Shown here: piece after piece, positions 28,197-35,516 of the stretch | How positions within the stretch are numbered: the stretch's first letter is position 1 | Layout: every line of letters begins with the position of its first letter | NCBI GenBank assembly: GCA_038256525.1 | Contig: JBBSKF010000014.1 | Location: 1 to 35,516, forward strand | Source: SCTD01 sp038256525 | GTDB taxonomy: Bacteria; Actinomycetota; Actinomycetes; Mycobacteriales; SCTD01 | Direction: 5' to 3' | DNA length: 35,516 bases | Program-made: the position numbers and the translations under genes | Notes under the pieces: generated by a model | The model's input: only the letters and a program-made list of their open reading frames with translations | Database searches by the model: none | What the model was told of the DNA's origin: nothing

Positions 28197-29398
28197 CCGT
28201 CCGCGCCGACATGGACGCAGATGTGGACGTGGACGTCCTGGTCGTCGGTGCGGGCCAGGCCGGTCTCGGGACCGGCTTCTGGCTCGCCCGGCGGACATCG
28301 CTGTCGTACCTGATCGTCGACGGGTCAGAGCGGCTCGGCAACAGTTGGCGGCTCCGGTGGGACAGTCTGGTGCTGTTCACGCCCCGCCGGTTCAGTTCCC
28401 TGCCCGGCACGCCGATGCCCCGCGGCCAGGGCGACTACGCGAGCAAGGACCAGACCGCCGACTACCTCGCTTCCTACGCCGCCCGCGAGCGCCTGCCGGT
28501 GCGGCTGCGGACCGGTGTCCTCAGCCTCACCCATGAGAACGGCGGGTTCGTCGCCGAGACGACGACAGGGCGGATCCGGGCGCGACACGTCGTCGTCGCG
28601 ACCGGCCCCTACACCGGGCCCTACATCCCGGATGCCGCTGCGGGCCTCAGCCGGTCGGTTCGCCAGCTCCACGCGTCGGCCTACCGCAGCCCCGAGGACC
28701 TGCCCGGCGAGCAGGTCCTGGTCGTCGGCGCGGGCAACAGCGCCGCCCAGCTCGCCGTCGAGCTCGCCGCGACCCGCCGGGTGACCGTCGCCGCGCCCGG
28801 CGGGATGTGGTTCCTGCCCGCCCGGGTCCTTGGGGTGAGCCTTTACTGGTGGCTCTGGCTGACCGGTGTCCTCAACGGCCGCAGCGGCACCCGGGCCTCC
28901 CGGATGGTCCGGGCCCGCGGTGACGGGATCATCGGCCGAGAGCTGCAGGAGCTCGTCGCCGCAGGGAAGGTGCGGATGATCGAGCAGCGCATCGTCGGCG
29001 CTCAAGACCGAGACCTCATCCTGGCCGACGGCACCGCGGTCCGTTCGGACGCGGTGCTGTGGTGCACCGGTTACCTGCCTGACTACAGCTGGCTCCGCGT
29101 GCCCGGCGCCCTCGACGACCAGGGCCGGCCCGACCACGACGCCGGGCGCTCCTCCGCGCCGGGGCTGCACTGGGTCGGGCTTGCCTGGCAGACCCGTCTG
29201 AACAGCGGGATCATCGACGGCGTCGACCGGGACGCCCGAGTGGCGGTCCGTCGCATCGCCGCCGACAACGCTCGTGGCCCCGCCCGCCCTGCCTGGCCGG
29301 CGGCCGGCGGCGCCCACCCCCCGGCCTTGGCCGTGGGCACGTCCCCTCAACATGAGCGGGCAACCCGGCCCGCCCCCACAGCAGGAGGAGCAACGTGA
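28193..29398 (+). CDS. Flavin-containing monooxygenase/pyridine nucleotide-disulfide-type oxidoreductase
   Basis: A 401-residue FAD- and NAD(P)H-binding oxidoreductase of the CzcO/FMO type. The FAD-binding GxGxxG is at 19-24 (GAGQAG) and the NADP-binding GAGNS at 179-183. The segment VVVATGPY and the C-terminal ATG-like motif WCTGYLPDYSWL are conserved in this superfamily. The FMO-identifying motif FxGxxxHxxxY is replaced by LHASAYRSPED. The substrate is unknown. It overlaps the ATPase gene (ATGA) and the next small gene (GTGA), so it belongs to the copper operon. Confidence 0.85.
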   Translation: MTVRADMDADVDVDVLVVGAGQAGLGTGFWLARRTSLSYLIVDGSERLGNSWRLRWDSLVLFTPRRFSSLPGTPMPRGQGDYASKDQTADYLASYAARERLPVRLRTGVLSLTHENGGFVAETTTGRIRARHVVVATGPYTGPYIPDAAAGLSRSVRQLHASAYRSPEDLPGEQVLVVGAGNSAAQLAVELAATRRVTVAAPGGMWFLPARVLGVSLYWWLWLTGVLNGRSGTRASRMVRARGDGIIGRELQELVAAGKVRMIEQRIVGAQDRDLILADGTAVRSDAVLWCTGYLPDYSWLRVPGALDDQGRPDHDAGRSSAPGLHWVGLAWQTRLNSGIIDGVDRDARVAVRRIAADNARGPARPAWPAAGGAHPPALAVGTSPQHERATRPAPTAGGAT

Positions 29399-29550
29399 GC
29401 GAGGACCAGCCCGAGCCCCTCTCGAAGTCGCCGACGAGCAAGCAGTTGCGGGACGCCCGACGCCAGGCCCATCAAGCGCAGACGCAGAGCAAGTCCGACA
29501 AGGGCGGCGACAAGAAGGGCAAGATGGGCAAGGGCGGCCGCAAGCCGTGA
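29395..29550 (+). CDS. Very small lysine/glycine-rich basic protein
   Basis: A 51-residue protein beginning MSEDQPEPLSKSPTSKQL and ending in a basic, glycine-rich tail (KGGDKKGKMGKGGRKP). It has no hydrophobic segment, cysteine or signal peptide. GTG 29395 has AGGAGGAG just upstream and overlaps the preceding stop (GTGA). Its stop overlaps the following GTG (GTGA). The tight overlaps on both sides argue that it is real. The function is unknown; nucleic acid or acidic membrane binding is possible. Confidence 0.65.
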   Translation: MSEDQPEPLSKSPTSKQLRDARRQAHQAQTQSKSDKGGDKKGKMGKGGRKP

Positions 29551-30347
29551 CCGGCCGTCCCGGCGTCCCCCGGGAGGTGCGCCGCCGGGCCCGCAGGCTG
29601 CGCGCCCGGTCCCGCCTGCGCGCGGCGAACCTGCGCCGAACAGGGGTGGCGCTGGGACGGCGCGCCGACGCTTCGGTGCCCGCCGTCGACCTGCCCGTCA
29701 CCGCGACGGCTGGCGTCGACACGGTCTGGGGAGCGCCGCGGACCCTGCTCTGGGTCACCGTGAAGCGGGACAACCCGACCTTGCGCGACCTGTACGGTCA
29801 CTGGTGGGTCGAGGCCGGCGACGAGAGCTGGGGATGGTGGCCCCGCGCCGTCCCCGTCGGCGTTCGGCAACTCGCCCGCGGCACCGTCGGCGTCCTGAAC
29901 GGTGCCGGACTCGTCGGCAGGACGGGAACGTGGTCTCGCGACGCGCTGCACGGCCAGCCGGCCGCTCATGCCTTCCACCCGGTCCTGGTCGAGGCGGTCC
30001 CCGACGGCGAGGTCGCGGCCCGGCTCCGCGGCTACGCCCACGGCTACTCCGGCCGGTGGCGGTGGGCCTGGACCCGCCAGGCCGAGCACGACACTTGCCG
30101 ATCGTTCCAGGACGGTCTCCTGCAGGCCGCCGGCTTGACCGAAGGGCTGGAGCATCTGGCGAGCCGGGGCAGCGGCTGCCCGTTCCTGTACCGCCCCCGG
30201 ACCCTCCTGTGGCGCGTGCAGGACCTGCTCGACGCCGGTCGCAGCCCGCAGAACCCGCGCCGTTCGTGGACCTCCCGGCCGGACGGGTCCTGGGGCGGGT
30301 CGGGCGGCGACCGGCGGCCGGCTGCCGCACACCAGATGCACCGATGA
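29547..30347 (+). CDS. Unknown Trp/Arg-rich protein closing the copper operon
   Basis: A 266-residue protein I do not recognise. The N-terminus is strongly basic (RRRARRLRARSRLRAANLRR). The middle is tryptophan-rich (WGAPRTLLWVTVKR, GHWWVEAGDESWGWWPRAVPVG, SGRWRWAWTRQAEHDTCRSFQ), and two cysteines occur late. No membrane segment is clear. GTG 29547 overlaps the stop of the 51-residue gene. Trp-rich aromatic clusters can bind sugars or peptide ligands, but the sequence does not settle this. The link to copper is by operon only. Confidence 0.6.
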   Translation: MTGRPGVPREVRRRARRLRARSRLRAANLRRTGVALGRRADASVPAVDLPVTATAGVDTVWGAPRTLLWVTVKRDNPTLRDLYGHWWVEAGDESWGWWPRAVPVGVRQLARGTVGVLNGAGLVGRTGTWSRDALHGQPAAHAFHPVLVEAVPDGEVAARLRGYAHGYSGRWRWAWTRQAEHDTCRSFQDGLLQAAGLTEGLEHLASRGSGCPFLYRPRTLLWRVQDLLDAGRSPQNPRRSWTSRPDGSWGGSGGDRRPAAAHQMHR

Positions 30348-30411
30348 AGCAGCCATTCTCGCGCAGATAAGAAGCGGTTCAGGTGCGTAGGTGTTCAGGG
30401 TCGTCGTGCTG

Positions 30412-31026
30412 TCAGTGATGGCCGGGGTGTGGGTCGCGCCCGGCCAGCCGCAGGAACTGGTCACGCCACGACACGTGACATTCGGGCAGCGGCAGGGGCT
30501 CGCGGAAGATCCCGAGGGTCCGCCACCGCGACGCCTCGGGTTCGACGGCGGCGAGGGCTGCTCGGGCGAACTCCTCGGTCAGCGGGCAGGCGGTGGTCCC
30601 GAGCCCGAACGCGATGTCGTGCGCGGTGAAGGTGCGGGCGAAGGTGAGGCGCCACAGGTAGTCGCGAGTGGTGACGTCGCCGTACGGCGCGTGCACGATG
30701 GCGTTCCCGTCGGCCGCCGCGGCGGCCGCATCGCACGCCACGCCACTGAGGCGCTTGACCTGGCCGTGGGCGTCGTCGCCGATGAGATCGCCGTCGAACC
30801 TGTCGGGCCCGACCTCTTCCATCCGCCGACCTGCCAGCAGGTCTGGCACCCAGGCCTGTTCGAGGGCGTACCGGTCGACGGCCTGTCGCACGGTGGGCGG
30901 CTCGTCGAAGCCGGGGATCTCGAACAGGGGCGGCAGCACGATGTCCCAGTGTCCGGCGCAGACCCGGCCGACCACCTCCACCAGCACGGTTTCGGACATC
31001 ACGAACAGCTCTGCTTCGTGCAGCAT
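30412..31026 (-). CDS. DinB/maleylpyruvate isomerase-type (TIGR03086-like) protein
   Basis: A 204-residue protein of the DinB-like/mycothiol-dependent maleylpyruvate isomerase superfamily, four-helix-bundle proteins that bind a metal. The middle segment DAHGQVKRLSGVACDAAAAA and TTRDYLWRLTFARTFTAHDIAFGLG has the typical shape, with histidines in TAHD as a likely metal ligand. The specific reaction cannot be read from the sequence. ATG 31026 has AAGGAG 5 bases upstream. It converges on the copper operon with a 64-base gap, in which I see nothing distinct. Confidence 0.7.
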   Translation of the reverse strand: MLHEAELFVMSETVLVEVVGRVCAGHWDIVLPPLFEIPGFDEPPTVRQAVDRYALEQAWVPDLLAGRRMEEVGPDRFDGDLIGDDAHGQVKRLSGVACDAAAAAADGNAIVHAPYGDVTTRDYLWRLTFARTFTAHDIAFGLGTTACPLTEEFARAALAAVEPEASRWRTLGIFREPLPLPECHVSWRDQFLRLAGRDPHPGHH

Positions 31027-31035
31027 CTGACTCCT

Positions 31036-31057
31036 TCCCCCGCATCGCCTCGGGGGA
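31036..31057. repeat. Hairpin beside the start of the DinB-like gene
   Basis: TCCCCCG (31036-31042) and CGGGGGA (31051-31057) are perfect 7-base arms with an 8-base loop. On the minus strand it lies directly before the AAGGAG of the DinB-like gene and could limit access to it. Confidence 0.4.
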
Positions 31058-31125
31058 GGACGTCGACGGGACCCGATCAGAGCAGATCATGGCGCTGCCG
31101 AGTGGGCAGGCGTCACCCCGGCTCG

Positions 31126-31173
31126 TTCTCGGTGCCACCAGCGCCCGGCTCCGGCGAACGCTGGCACCGAGAA
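31126..31173. repeat. Long perfect inverted repeat next to the decayed Fic gene
   Basis: TTCTCGGTGCCA (31126-31137) and TGGCACCGAGAA (31162-31173) are perfect 12-base arms. They continue as GCG/CGC after a three-base bulge, and a CGCC/GGCG pair lies inside. It may be a terminator or a repeat element. No transposase is seen beside it. Confidence 0.7.
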
Positions 31174-31372
31174 GCGCCGCCGCCGCCATCGCTGGATCCG
31201 AGGCGCCTCACCGCCGAGCAGGCATCGACCGTACGGGCGGGTCGCTGGGCGTGTCGCGATCGCAAAGGCGAGGCTGATCCGGGGCAGCACGAGGGGTGAG
31301 GCCGCGTCGACGCAGGATGACGTGGATGAGCGCCCGTCCGGCGTGGCCGTTGCCGTCCGGGAACGGGTGAAT
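31174..31372 (-). pseudogene. Remnant of a Fic-family protein
   Basis: Read on the minus strand from 31372, the sequence gives I-HPFPDGNGHAGR-ALIHVILRRRGL. This is the Fic active-site motif HPFxxGN(G/H), which in intact proteins catalyses AMPylation or related transfer. No start codon or upstream Fic sequence remains. The likely continuation LVLPRISLAFAIA is in a different frame after about 31297, so a frameshift is present. The tail runs into the inverted repeat at 31126-31173. The active-site core is legible, but the gene cannot make a full product. Confidence 0.6.
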
Positions 31373-31373
31373 C

Positions 31374-31600
31374 TTTGGTCAGCAGGGCCGCCTGGTGATC
31401 CCGGCGGAGGTGCGCGCCGCCCAGGGCCTGGCTCCTGGTGATCGTCTGCACCTGCACGTGTCCGGCCAGCGGCTTGTGCTGGAGCGACCGCAGGACGCCG
31501 CGGCGGACTGCGGGGCCTCGCGGCACGCGTCCCTCGCAGCCGCTCGCTCGTGGAGGAGCTCCTGGCCGAGCGGCGGATGGCTGCGGCCCGGCCCCCATGT
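31374..31600 (+). pseudogene. Remnant of an AbrB/MazE-type antitoxin-like gene
   Basis: From 31374 the frame reads FGQQGRLVIPAEVRAAQGLAPGDRLHLHVSGQRLVLERP, the SpoVT-AbrB DNA-binding fold. A TGA at 31368-31370 lies just before it in frame and no start is left. Around 31505 the expected continuation LRGLAARVPRSRSLVEELLAERR moves to another frame. So the gene is truncated at the 5' end and frameshifted. The break point touches the Fic remnant on the other strand, which suggests a deletion that joined two internal fragments. Confidence 0.6.
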
Positions 31601-31617
31601 GCGGCAGTCACTGCGGG

Positions 31618-32649
31618 TCAGCCGCTTTCGCATCCGACGCCGTCCTTGTCGCCGTCGAAGCCGTGCGGGTCCGGGGCAAGGACCGTGAACCGGCGGTGCG
31701 GGATCTCGCCGCAGTCCCGGTCCGGTAGCGGCGGCGGGATGCACACCGTCGGGTAGGCCGGATCGCAGTTGCCGCCGGCCGCCGCAGGCGCTGGTTCGAC
31801 CGGCGCGGGCGCCCGGCTCACCACGGCGGCTGCGGGTGCAGGTGCAGCAGCCGGCGCTGCGCATGCCCCCCACAGTCCTCGCCCGGCCGTCTTGGCCTCA
31901 GCCTCAGCCGCGCGCAGGACGGTGATGTAGCGGTCGTTCGGCGCGTACAGCACGGCTCTTGCGAAACCGCCGTCGACCAGGCTGAGGTTGATGCTGCGTC
32001 CCTGCGCGTCCCAGAGGTAGAGCAGATCCCGGCCGAACCGGTCGGTGCGTTCCCGGTCGGCCACGACGTGGACCCGCGAGCCGACCGGCGCGAGCACGGC
32101 CAGCCGGGCGCTCGCCTCCGGGCCGTAGCACTGCACCGACGTGCCCGGCTGCTTCGTCTCGGGAGTGTCGATCTCCAGCAGTCGCACGGTGATCGAGCTG
32201 GTCGAGGTCAGGACCGGACCGACGGCCAACCCCCGCAGCGCGAGGGTGTCACCGTCGATGTGACGGTCGACGACGGCCTCCTGCGCCCCGGCGGGCAGCG
32301 GCAGATCGGGGTCGGCATCGAGTGGTGGATCGGCCGGGGCAGGACTCGCCCTCGGCGTCGGTGACGCGTCAGGCGTCAGCGGGGCCGCGGCTTCCGGCGA
32401 CCGGATCGGTGCCGGAGGGACCGGTTGCAGTGCGCCGACCTGCGCCGCGGCAAGGCTGTCGCTCGGAGGGGTCGGTGCGACCGCGCTGCCGACGACCAGG
32501 ATCGCGAGGGCGCTCCCGACGGCGAGGGCGGCCTGCCGGCGGTCGGCCAACCCGGCAAGCGGAACTCGACCGCGGACCAGCCCGACGACGCCGACCAGAA
32601 AGATGACCAGGCCGGCGAGCAGGAGCACGCCACCTGCCAAGCCCCTCAT
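31618..32649 (-). CDS. Secreted or membrane-anchored thermonuclease with excalibur domain
   Basis: A 343-residue protein with two hydrophobic N-terminal segments (about 4-25 and 40-60) and a Pro/Ala-rich linker. A staphylococcal nuclease (SNase) domain follows: DGDTLAL, VRLLEIDTPE, GPEASARL and DRFGRDLLYL hold the expected Asp, Arg and Glu residues. A second Ala/Pro linker leads to an excalibur calcium-binding domain (DCGEIPH and DPHGFDGDKDGVGCE). It should cleave DNA or RNA outside the cell or at the surface. ATG 32649 follows GGGGGA. It is near, but not overlapping, the decayed Fic/AbrB stretch. Confidence 0.88.
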   Translation of the reverse strand: MRGLAGGVLLLAGLVIFLVGVVGLVRGRVPLAGLADRRQAALAVGSALAILVVGSAVAPTPPSDSLAAAQVGALQPVPPAPIRSPEAAAPLTPDASPTPRASPAPADPPLDADPDLPLPAGAQEAVVDRHIDGDTLALRGLAVGPVLTSTSSITVRLLEIDTPETKQPGTSVQCYGPEASARLAVLAPVGSRVHVVADRERTDRFGRDLLYLWDAQGRSINLSLVDGGFARAVLYAPNDRYITVLRAAEAEAKTAGRGLWGACAAPAAAPAPAAAVVSRAPAPVEPAPAAAGGNCDPAYPTVCIPPPLPDRDCGEIPHRRFTVLAPDPHGFDGDKDGVGCESG

Positions 32650-32745
32650 CGTCCCCCGCTTCGAGGCCTGCGGCCCGCAGGCACCACTGTGGCAGCCAGA
32701 CCGGCGCCGCGCGGCGGAACACTGCAAGAGGCGTACGACAGTCGG

Positions 32746-34080
32746 TCAGGCGCACTCGGCCCCGTCGCAGAGCACCTTCGCGACCGGGACGACGAGGGTG
32801 GAGGAGGTGGTCCCGGTCATCAGCCGGAGGGCGTGGTCCCCCGGCGTCCTGCTCCGGTCGAGAAACACGACCCCACCGAGCGTCGACAGGGCCTCCGGCG
32901 TCTGCCAGGCCGACGCGGCGGACGGGCGGTAGGAGAGCTGCGTTGTGCGCGGCTCGGGGACGACCACCAGGGTGTCGACCGTGCTGCCGGGCTGCTCGGT
33001 GAGGAGCAGCGCGACGACGCGGCTGCCGCGCGGTGTCACCGGCTGGATCAGCAACTCGGGTTCCCCTCCGGGCCGGACGACATAGCCGACGGTCCGGGCC
33101 GGCGAGCCCGGGATCCAGGCCTGCGCGATGACGAATCGGACGCCGGCGTCGGTGTTACCCGAGAACAGCCGTCGCACCTCTGCCTTGGGCGCCTTCATCT
33201 CCGCGGCGTAGGCCCGCGCGACGTCGGCGACTGGGGGGCCGGCCGACACCGGACCACGGCCCGGCCACAACAGCACGTTCGCGGGCACGCCGCTGTCCGG
33301 TCGGGTGTCGGGCTTGGCGGTGTCGGGCTGGCTCTGCCACAGGGGGGACACCGTCGTCCGGCCGGCCCGGGTGATCCGGAGTGCCTCGCCGGCCTGCGGG
33401 TCGGCTGCGCGCGGGAAGACCAGATCCCGGCTGTCCTGGTCGACGAGCTTCCACGCAGACCCCGCCCCCGAGCGGTATTCAACGCGCTCGGTCCTGGGGG
33501 CCAGCGCCGCCACGACGTAGGACTCGAATCTGGACACGGTGCCGTCGACGACGCCGAGGTCGCGGCGGGCCACCGAGTCGCGCACCAGGACCGCTTCGCT
33601 GTTGGGCTCGCCCTGGGCCACGACCACGTGCGCTGCGCCGCCCGGCACCCAGAGCTGGTAGATGCCGACCATCAACCGGCCACGGTCGGCGAGGCCCACG
33701 AAGATCTGCTCACCGACCACCTGTGCGGGTGCGGCGTCGTGGTCGGCGGCCCAGGCGGTGCGCACCGCCCGGTCGAGGTCCTCGTCGGACATCGCCGGGC
33801 TCTTCCAGTCGAGGGCGTTCGCGGGACGGCCGGTACGGGCGGGCACCGCCGCGCCTGCCGGAGGCGGCTCGACCGCGGGTGGCTTGCCGGCGACGGTGCC
33901 CGAATCTGTCGTTGCGGGTTGTGCCGGGGTGCCCGGCGCGGCCGGCGTCCCCGATGCGCTCGGCTCGGTCGCCACCGGCGTCTCGGGCGAGGAGGCCGGG
34001 CGCAGGGCCCCCTCCTGCGCGCAGCCGGTGAGCAGGGCGGCCCCGGCGACGGCTCCGGCCAGGATGAGTGAGACGCGCAC
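32746..34080 (-). CDS. Lipoprotein with an internal duplication, unknown function
   Basis: A 444-residue protein with a lipoprotein signal (LLTG-C20) and a Pro/Ala/Thr-rich tether to about residue 90. The remainder holds two similar units of about 140 residues, near 100-250 and 285-435. Each has a W-V/I-PG segment (144-147 and 322-325), then a GEP (157-159 and 339-341) and YR(S/P)-x-A-x-SAW (202-210 and 384-392). It should be anchored at the outer face of the membrane. I do not recognise the family. GTG 34080 has GGAGGA five bases upstream. It is divergent from the CsbD gene across a 148-base gap that contains a small TTTGT-G-ACAAA palindrome (34143-34153). Confidence 0.75.
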   Translation of the reverse strand: MRVSLILAGAVAGAALLTGCAQEGALRPASSPETPVATEPSASGTPAAPGTPAQPATTDSGTVAGKPPAVEPPPAGAAVPARTGRPANALDWKSPAMSDEDLDRAVRTAWAADHDAAPAQVVGEQIFVGLADRGRLMVGIYQLWVPGGAAHVVVAQGEPNSEAVLVRDSVARRDLGVVDGTVSRFESYVVAALAPRTERVEYRSGAGSAWKLVDQDSRDLVFPRAADPQAGEALRITRAGRTTVSPLWQSQPDTAKPDTRPDSGVPANVLLWPGRGPVSAGPPVADVARAYAAEMKAPKAEVRRLFSGNTDAGVRFVIAQAWIPGSPARTVGYVVRPGGEPELLIQPVTPRGSRVVALLLTEQPGSTVDTLVVVPEPRTTQLSYRPSAASAWQTPEALSTLGGVVFLDRSRTPGDHALRLMTGTTSSTLVVPVAKVLCDGAECA

Positions 34081-34228
34081 GATGTCCTCCAGAGTGGGTT
34101 CTGGCGGGTGAGACGCCGATCTGGGCCGGCGGGTTGCCTGGGTTTGTGACAAAGACCTCTCCACCCGCCCCGATGGCGCCGGCCAGGAGGGGAAGGGGCA
34201 GAGGCAACCGACCACCGAAGGAGATCTC

Positions 34229-34795
34229 GTGACAGAGGCACACCCCGCCGACGAAGCACGCAAGGGACTGATCACCTCCGTGACAGGCAAGGCCAAAGAG
34301 GTTGCCGGCGCCGTGCTGGGCAACGACTCGCTGGCCGCTGAGGGACAGCTGCAGCAGGCCGAGGCCGCCGCACGCAAGGACGCCAGTGCGACCCAGGCCG
34401 TCGCGGACGCCGAGGCGGAGCAGGCCGCAGAGGTCATCGCGGAACAGACCGCCGTGGCCGATCGCCAGAAGGACTCGGTCGCTGCGGTGGCCGAGGCACG
34501 CGAAGGCGTGGTCCTGCAGCAGGCCGGCGTGGAGCAGGCCGACGCGGCTGTCGCTGCGAAGCGGCAGGAGTCGCTGGACAAGGCCGCCGCGGATCGATCC
34601 GCCCAGCAGGAGCAGTCGGCCGCTGTCGAGCAGGCCCGCGCAAGCCGCGAGCAGGCAGACCGGGACGCGCAGGAGGCGCTGGACCGGCACGAGCGGCAGC
34701 AGGACAGCGCCGAGGCGGCTGAGCGCGCGGCGGCGCGTGCACGCCAGGAAGCCGACCGCCTGTCCGCTGAGTCCGGCCTTCCGCCCCAGTCCTGA
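34229..34795 (+). CDS. CsbD-like stress protein with a coiled-coil tail
   Basis: A 188-residue protein. The first 50 residues (GLITSVTGKAKEVAGAVLGND) match the CsbD fold, a small family often induced by general stress. The rest is Ala/Glu/Gln-rich and predicted to be a long coiled coil (for example AAAVEQARASREQADR-like heptads). No signal or membrane segment is present. GTG 34229 has AAGGAGA upstream. It is followed 23 bases later by another coiled-coil gene and the two may be co-transcribed. Confidence 0.75.
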   Translation: MTEAHPADEARKGLITSVTGKAKEVAGAVLGNDSLAAEGQLQQAEAAARKDASATQAVADAEAEQAAEVIAEQTAVADRQKDSVAAVAEAREGVVLQQAGVEQADAAVAAKRQESLDKAAADRSAQQEQSAAVEQARASREQADRDAQEALDRHERQQDSAEAAERAAARARQEADRLSAESGLPPQS

Positions 34796-34818
34796 CCCGC
34801 TACCGACAAGGAGAACTC

Positions 34819-35502
34819 ATGAATGTCCTCACCATCCCGCGAACGGCGGCTGCGTTCGAGTACAAGGTGCTGCGCTACCCCTCCCAGCTGCTCGAGACCA
34901 GAGTGGTTGCCGTCCTGCTGTCTGAGCAGTCCAGCGTCCGGCTCACCTTCGAGCGTGTTCTCGGCAGCCTCGACTCCACCGCCGGCTCGTTGTTCGCCGA
35001 CCAGGGGCTGAAGGACAGGGGCCGGTTGCTCACCCGTCGCGCCGAGATCGTCGAGACCGCCGCCGCCCTCGAGGCCAAGGCGCAACAGCGCAAGGAGCAG
35101 GCGGATGCGCAGCTGCGCGCCGAGACCGAGCAGGCAGCGGCCAAGAAGGCGCAGGCGCAGCAGGAGCTCGCGCGCAAGCAGCAGCAGGTCCAGGCCGAGA
35201 AGTCGGCCGCCAAGCAGGCGGCTGAGCAGAAGGCGCAGGCTCGCCAGACGGCCGACCAGCAGGCCGCTGCGGCAAGAGCGGAGGCAGCCCTGAAGGCGGA
35301 GCGTGCCCGGGCCGAGCAGCAGCGGGCCACGATCGAGGCCAAGGAGAAGGCGGCGACCGCGGCGCCGAAGGCCCAGCTGGACAAGGCTGTCGAGGACACC
35401 GAGGCCGCGCAGCAGCAGCGCCGCGACGCCGAGCGACTGGCGAAGCTGGCCGACGCCGAGAAGGCCAGCCGTCAGGCGGAGAAGGCCACCGGCCAGGTCT
35501 AG
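34819..35502 (+). CDS. Coiled-coil Ala/Gln/Lys-rich protein paired with the CsbD gene
   Basis: A 227-residue protein with a compact N-terminal part (MNVLTIPRTAAAFEYKVLRYPSQLLE, about 1-75) and then about 150 residues of Ala/Gln/Lys/Glu-rich coiled coil. Such proteins are sometimes labelled IF2-like because of the low-complexity tail, but no translation-factor domain is visible. ATG 34819 has AAGGAG six bases upstream. The conserved pairing with a CsbD protein suggests an envelope or stress structural role, which is an inference. Confidence 0.7.
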   Translation: MNVLTIPRTAAAFEYKVLRYPSQLLETRVVAVLLSEQSSVRLTFERVLGSLDSTAGSLFADQGLKDRGRLLTRRAEIVETAAALEAKAQQRKEQADAQLRAETEQAAAKKAQAQQELARKQQQVQAEKSAAKQAAEQKAQARQTADQQAAAARAEAALKAERARAEQQRATIEAKEKAATAAPKAQLDKAVEDTEAAQQQRRDAERLAKLADAEKASRQAEKATGQV

Positions 35503-35516
35503 TCGCGTCCCGCACA

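Noticed and set aside
34081..35085. Large antisense frame extending the lipoprotein through the CsbD region
   Set aside because: GTG 34080 with GGAGGA and a lipobox gives a clear start; the extension is Ser/Ala/Cys-rich antisense to real coiled-coil genes.

Overview
This window is about 35.5 kb of very GC-rich DNA with short intergenic gaps, many 4-base stop/start overlaps (ATGA, GTGA), frequent GTG starts and several starts that look leaderless. The order prfB-ftsE-ftsX-M23 peptidase-smpB-ssrA, the mec-cysO-cysM cysteine cluster, the clpS-DUF2017 pair and an EAL-DICT protein all point to a free-living actinobacterium, probably near the Geodermatophilaceae/Frankia side of the phylum. That placement is inference from gene content only. 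The window holds no rRNA, no complete mobile element and no CRISPR array. The only tRNA-like structure belongs to tmRNA.

Region 1 (1-5.5 kb) is core: the end of a probable TadE-like gene, release factor 2, the FtsEX divisome ABC module, a secreted coiled-coil M23 peptidase, SmpB and tmRNA. Region 2 (5.5-8.5 kb) has an EAL-DICT cyclic-di-GMP protein facing a small conserved protein, then two tandemly duplicated lipoproteins with matching upstream leaders. Region 3 (8.7-11.3 kb) is clpS, DUF2017, and mec-cysO-cysM, the sulfur-carrier route to cysteine.

Region 4 (11.3-30.3 kb) is a large copper and thiol-redox island. On the minus strand a long run reads CcdA-like protein, redoxin, glutaredoxin-like protein, second CcdA/DsbD-like protein, Cu(I) P-type ATPase, response regulator, histidine kinase. 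On the plus strand are two small unknown genes, an Asp-box repeat protein and a CopC-CopD fusion. A convergent DUF4396 membrane protein, a CsoR-family repressor, a membrane protein with a thioredoxin-like look and a membrane-anchored alpha/beta hydrolase follow. The last operon encodes a tiny secreted Met/His-repeat protein, a P-type ATPase with an N-terminal cupredoxin domain, a flavin monooxygenase, a 51-residue basic protein and an unknown Trp-rich protein. Copies of a palindrome close to GGTACTCC-CTA-GGAGTACC lie before copA, the Asp-box gene, DUF4396/csoR and the Met/His gene. This suggests one regulon controlled by the local CsoR-family protein. That protein keeps both conserved cysteines but lacks the Cu(I)-binding histidine, so its real signal may be copper, persulfide or both.

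Region 5 (30.4-35.5 kb) contains a DinB/maleylpyruvate-isomerase-type protein, a decayed Fic/AbrB pair next to a strong hairpin, a secreted nuclease with an excalibur domain, a lipoprotein with an internal duplication, and a CsbD-like protein followed by a long alanine/glutamine coiled-coil protein.

The most interesting candidate for an undescribed system is the copper island, especially its operator-linked operon of Met/His-repeat peptide plus cupredoxin-ATPase (25.26-30.35 kb).
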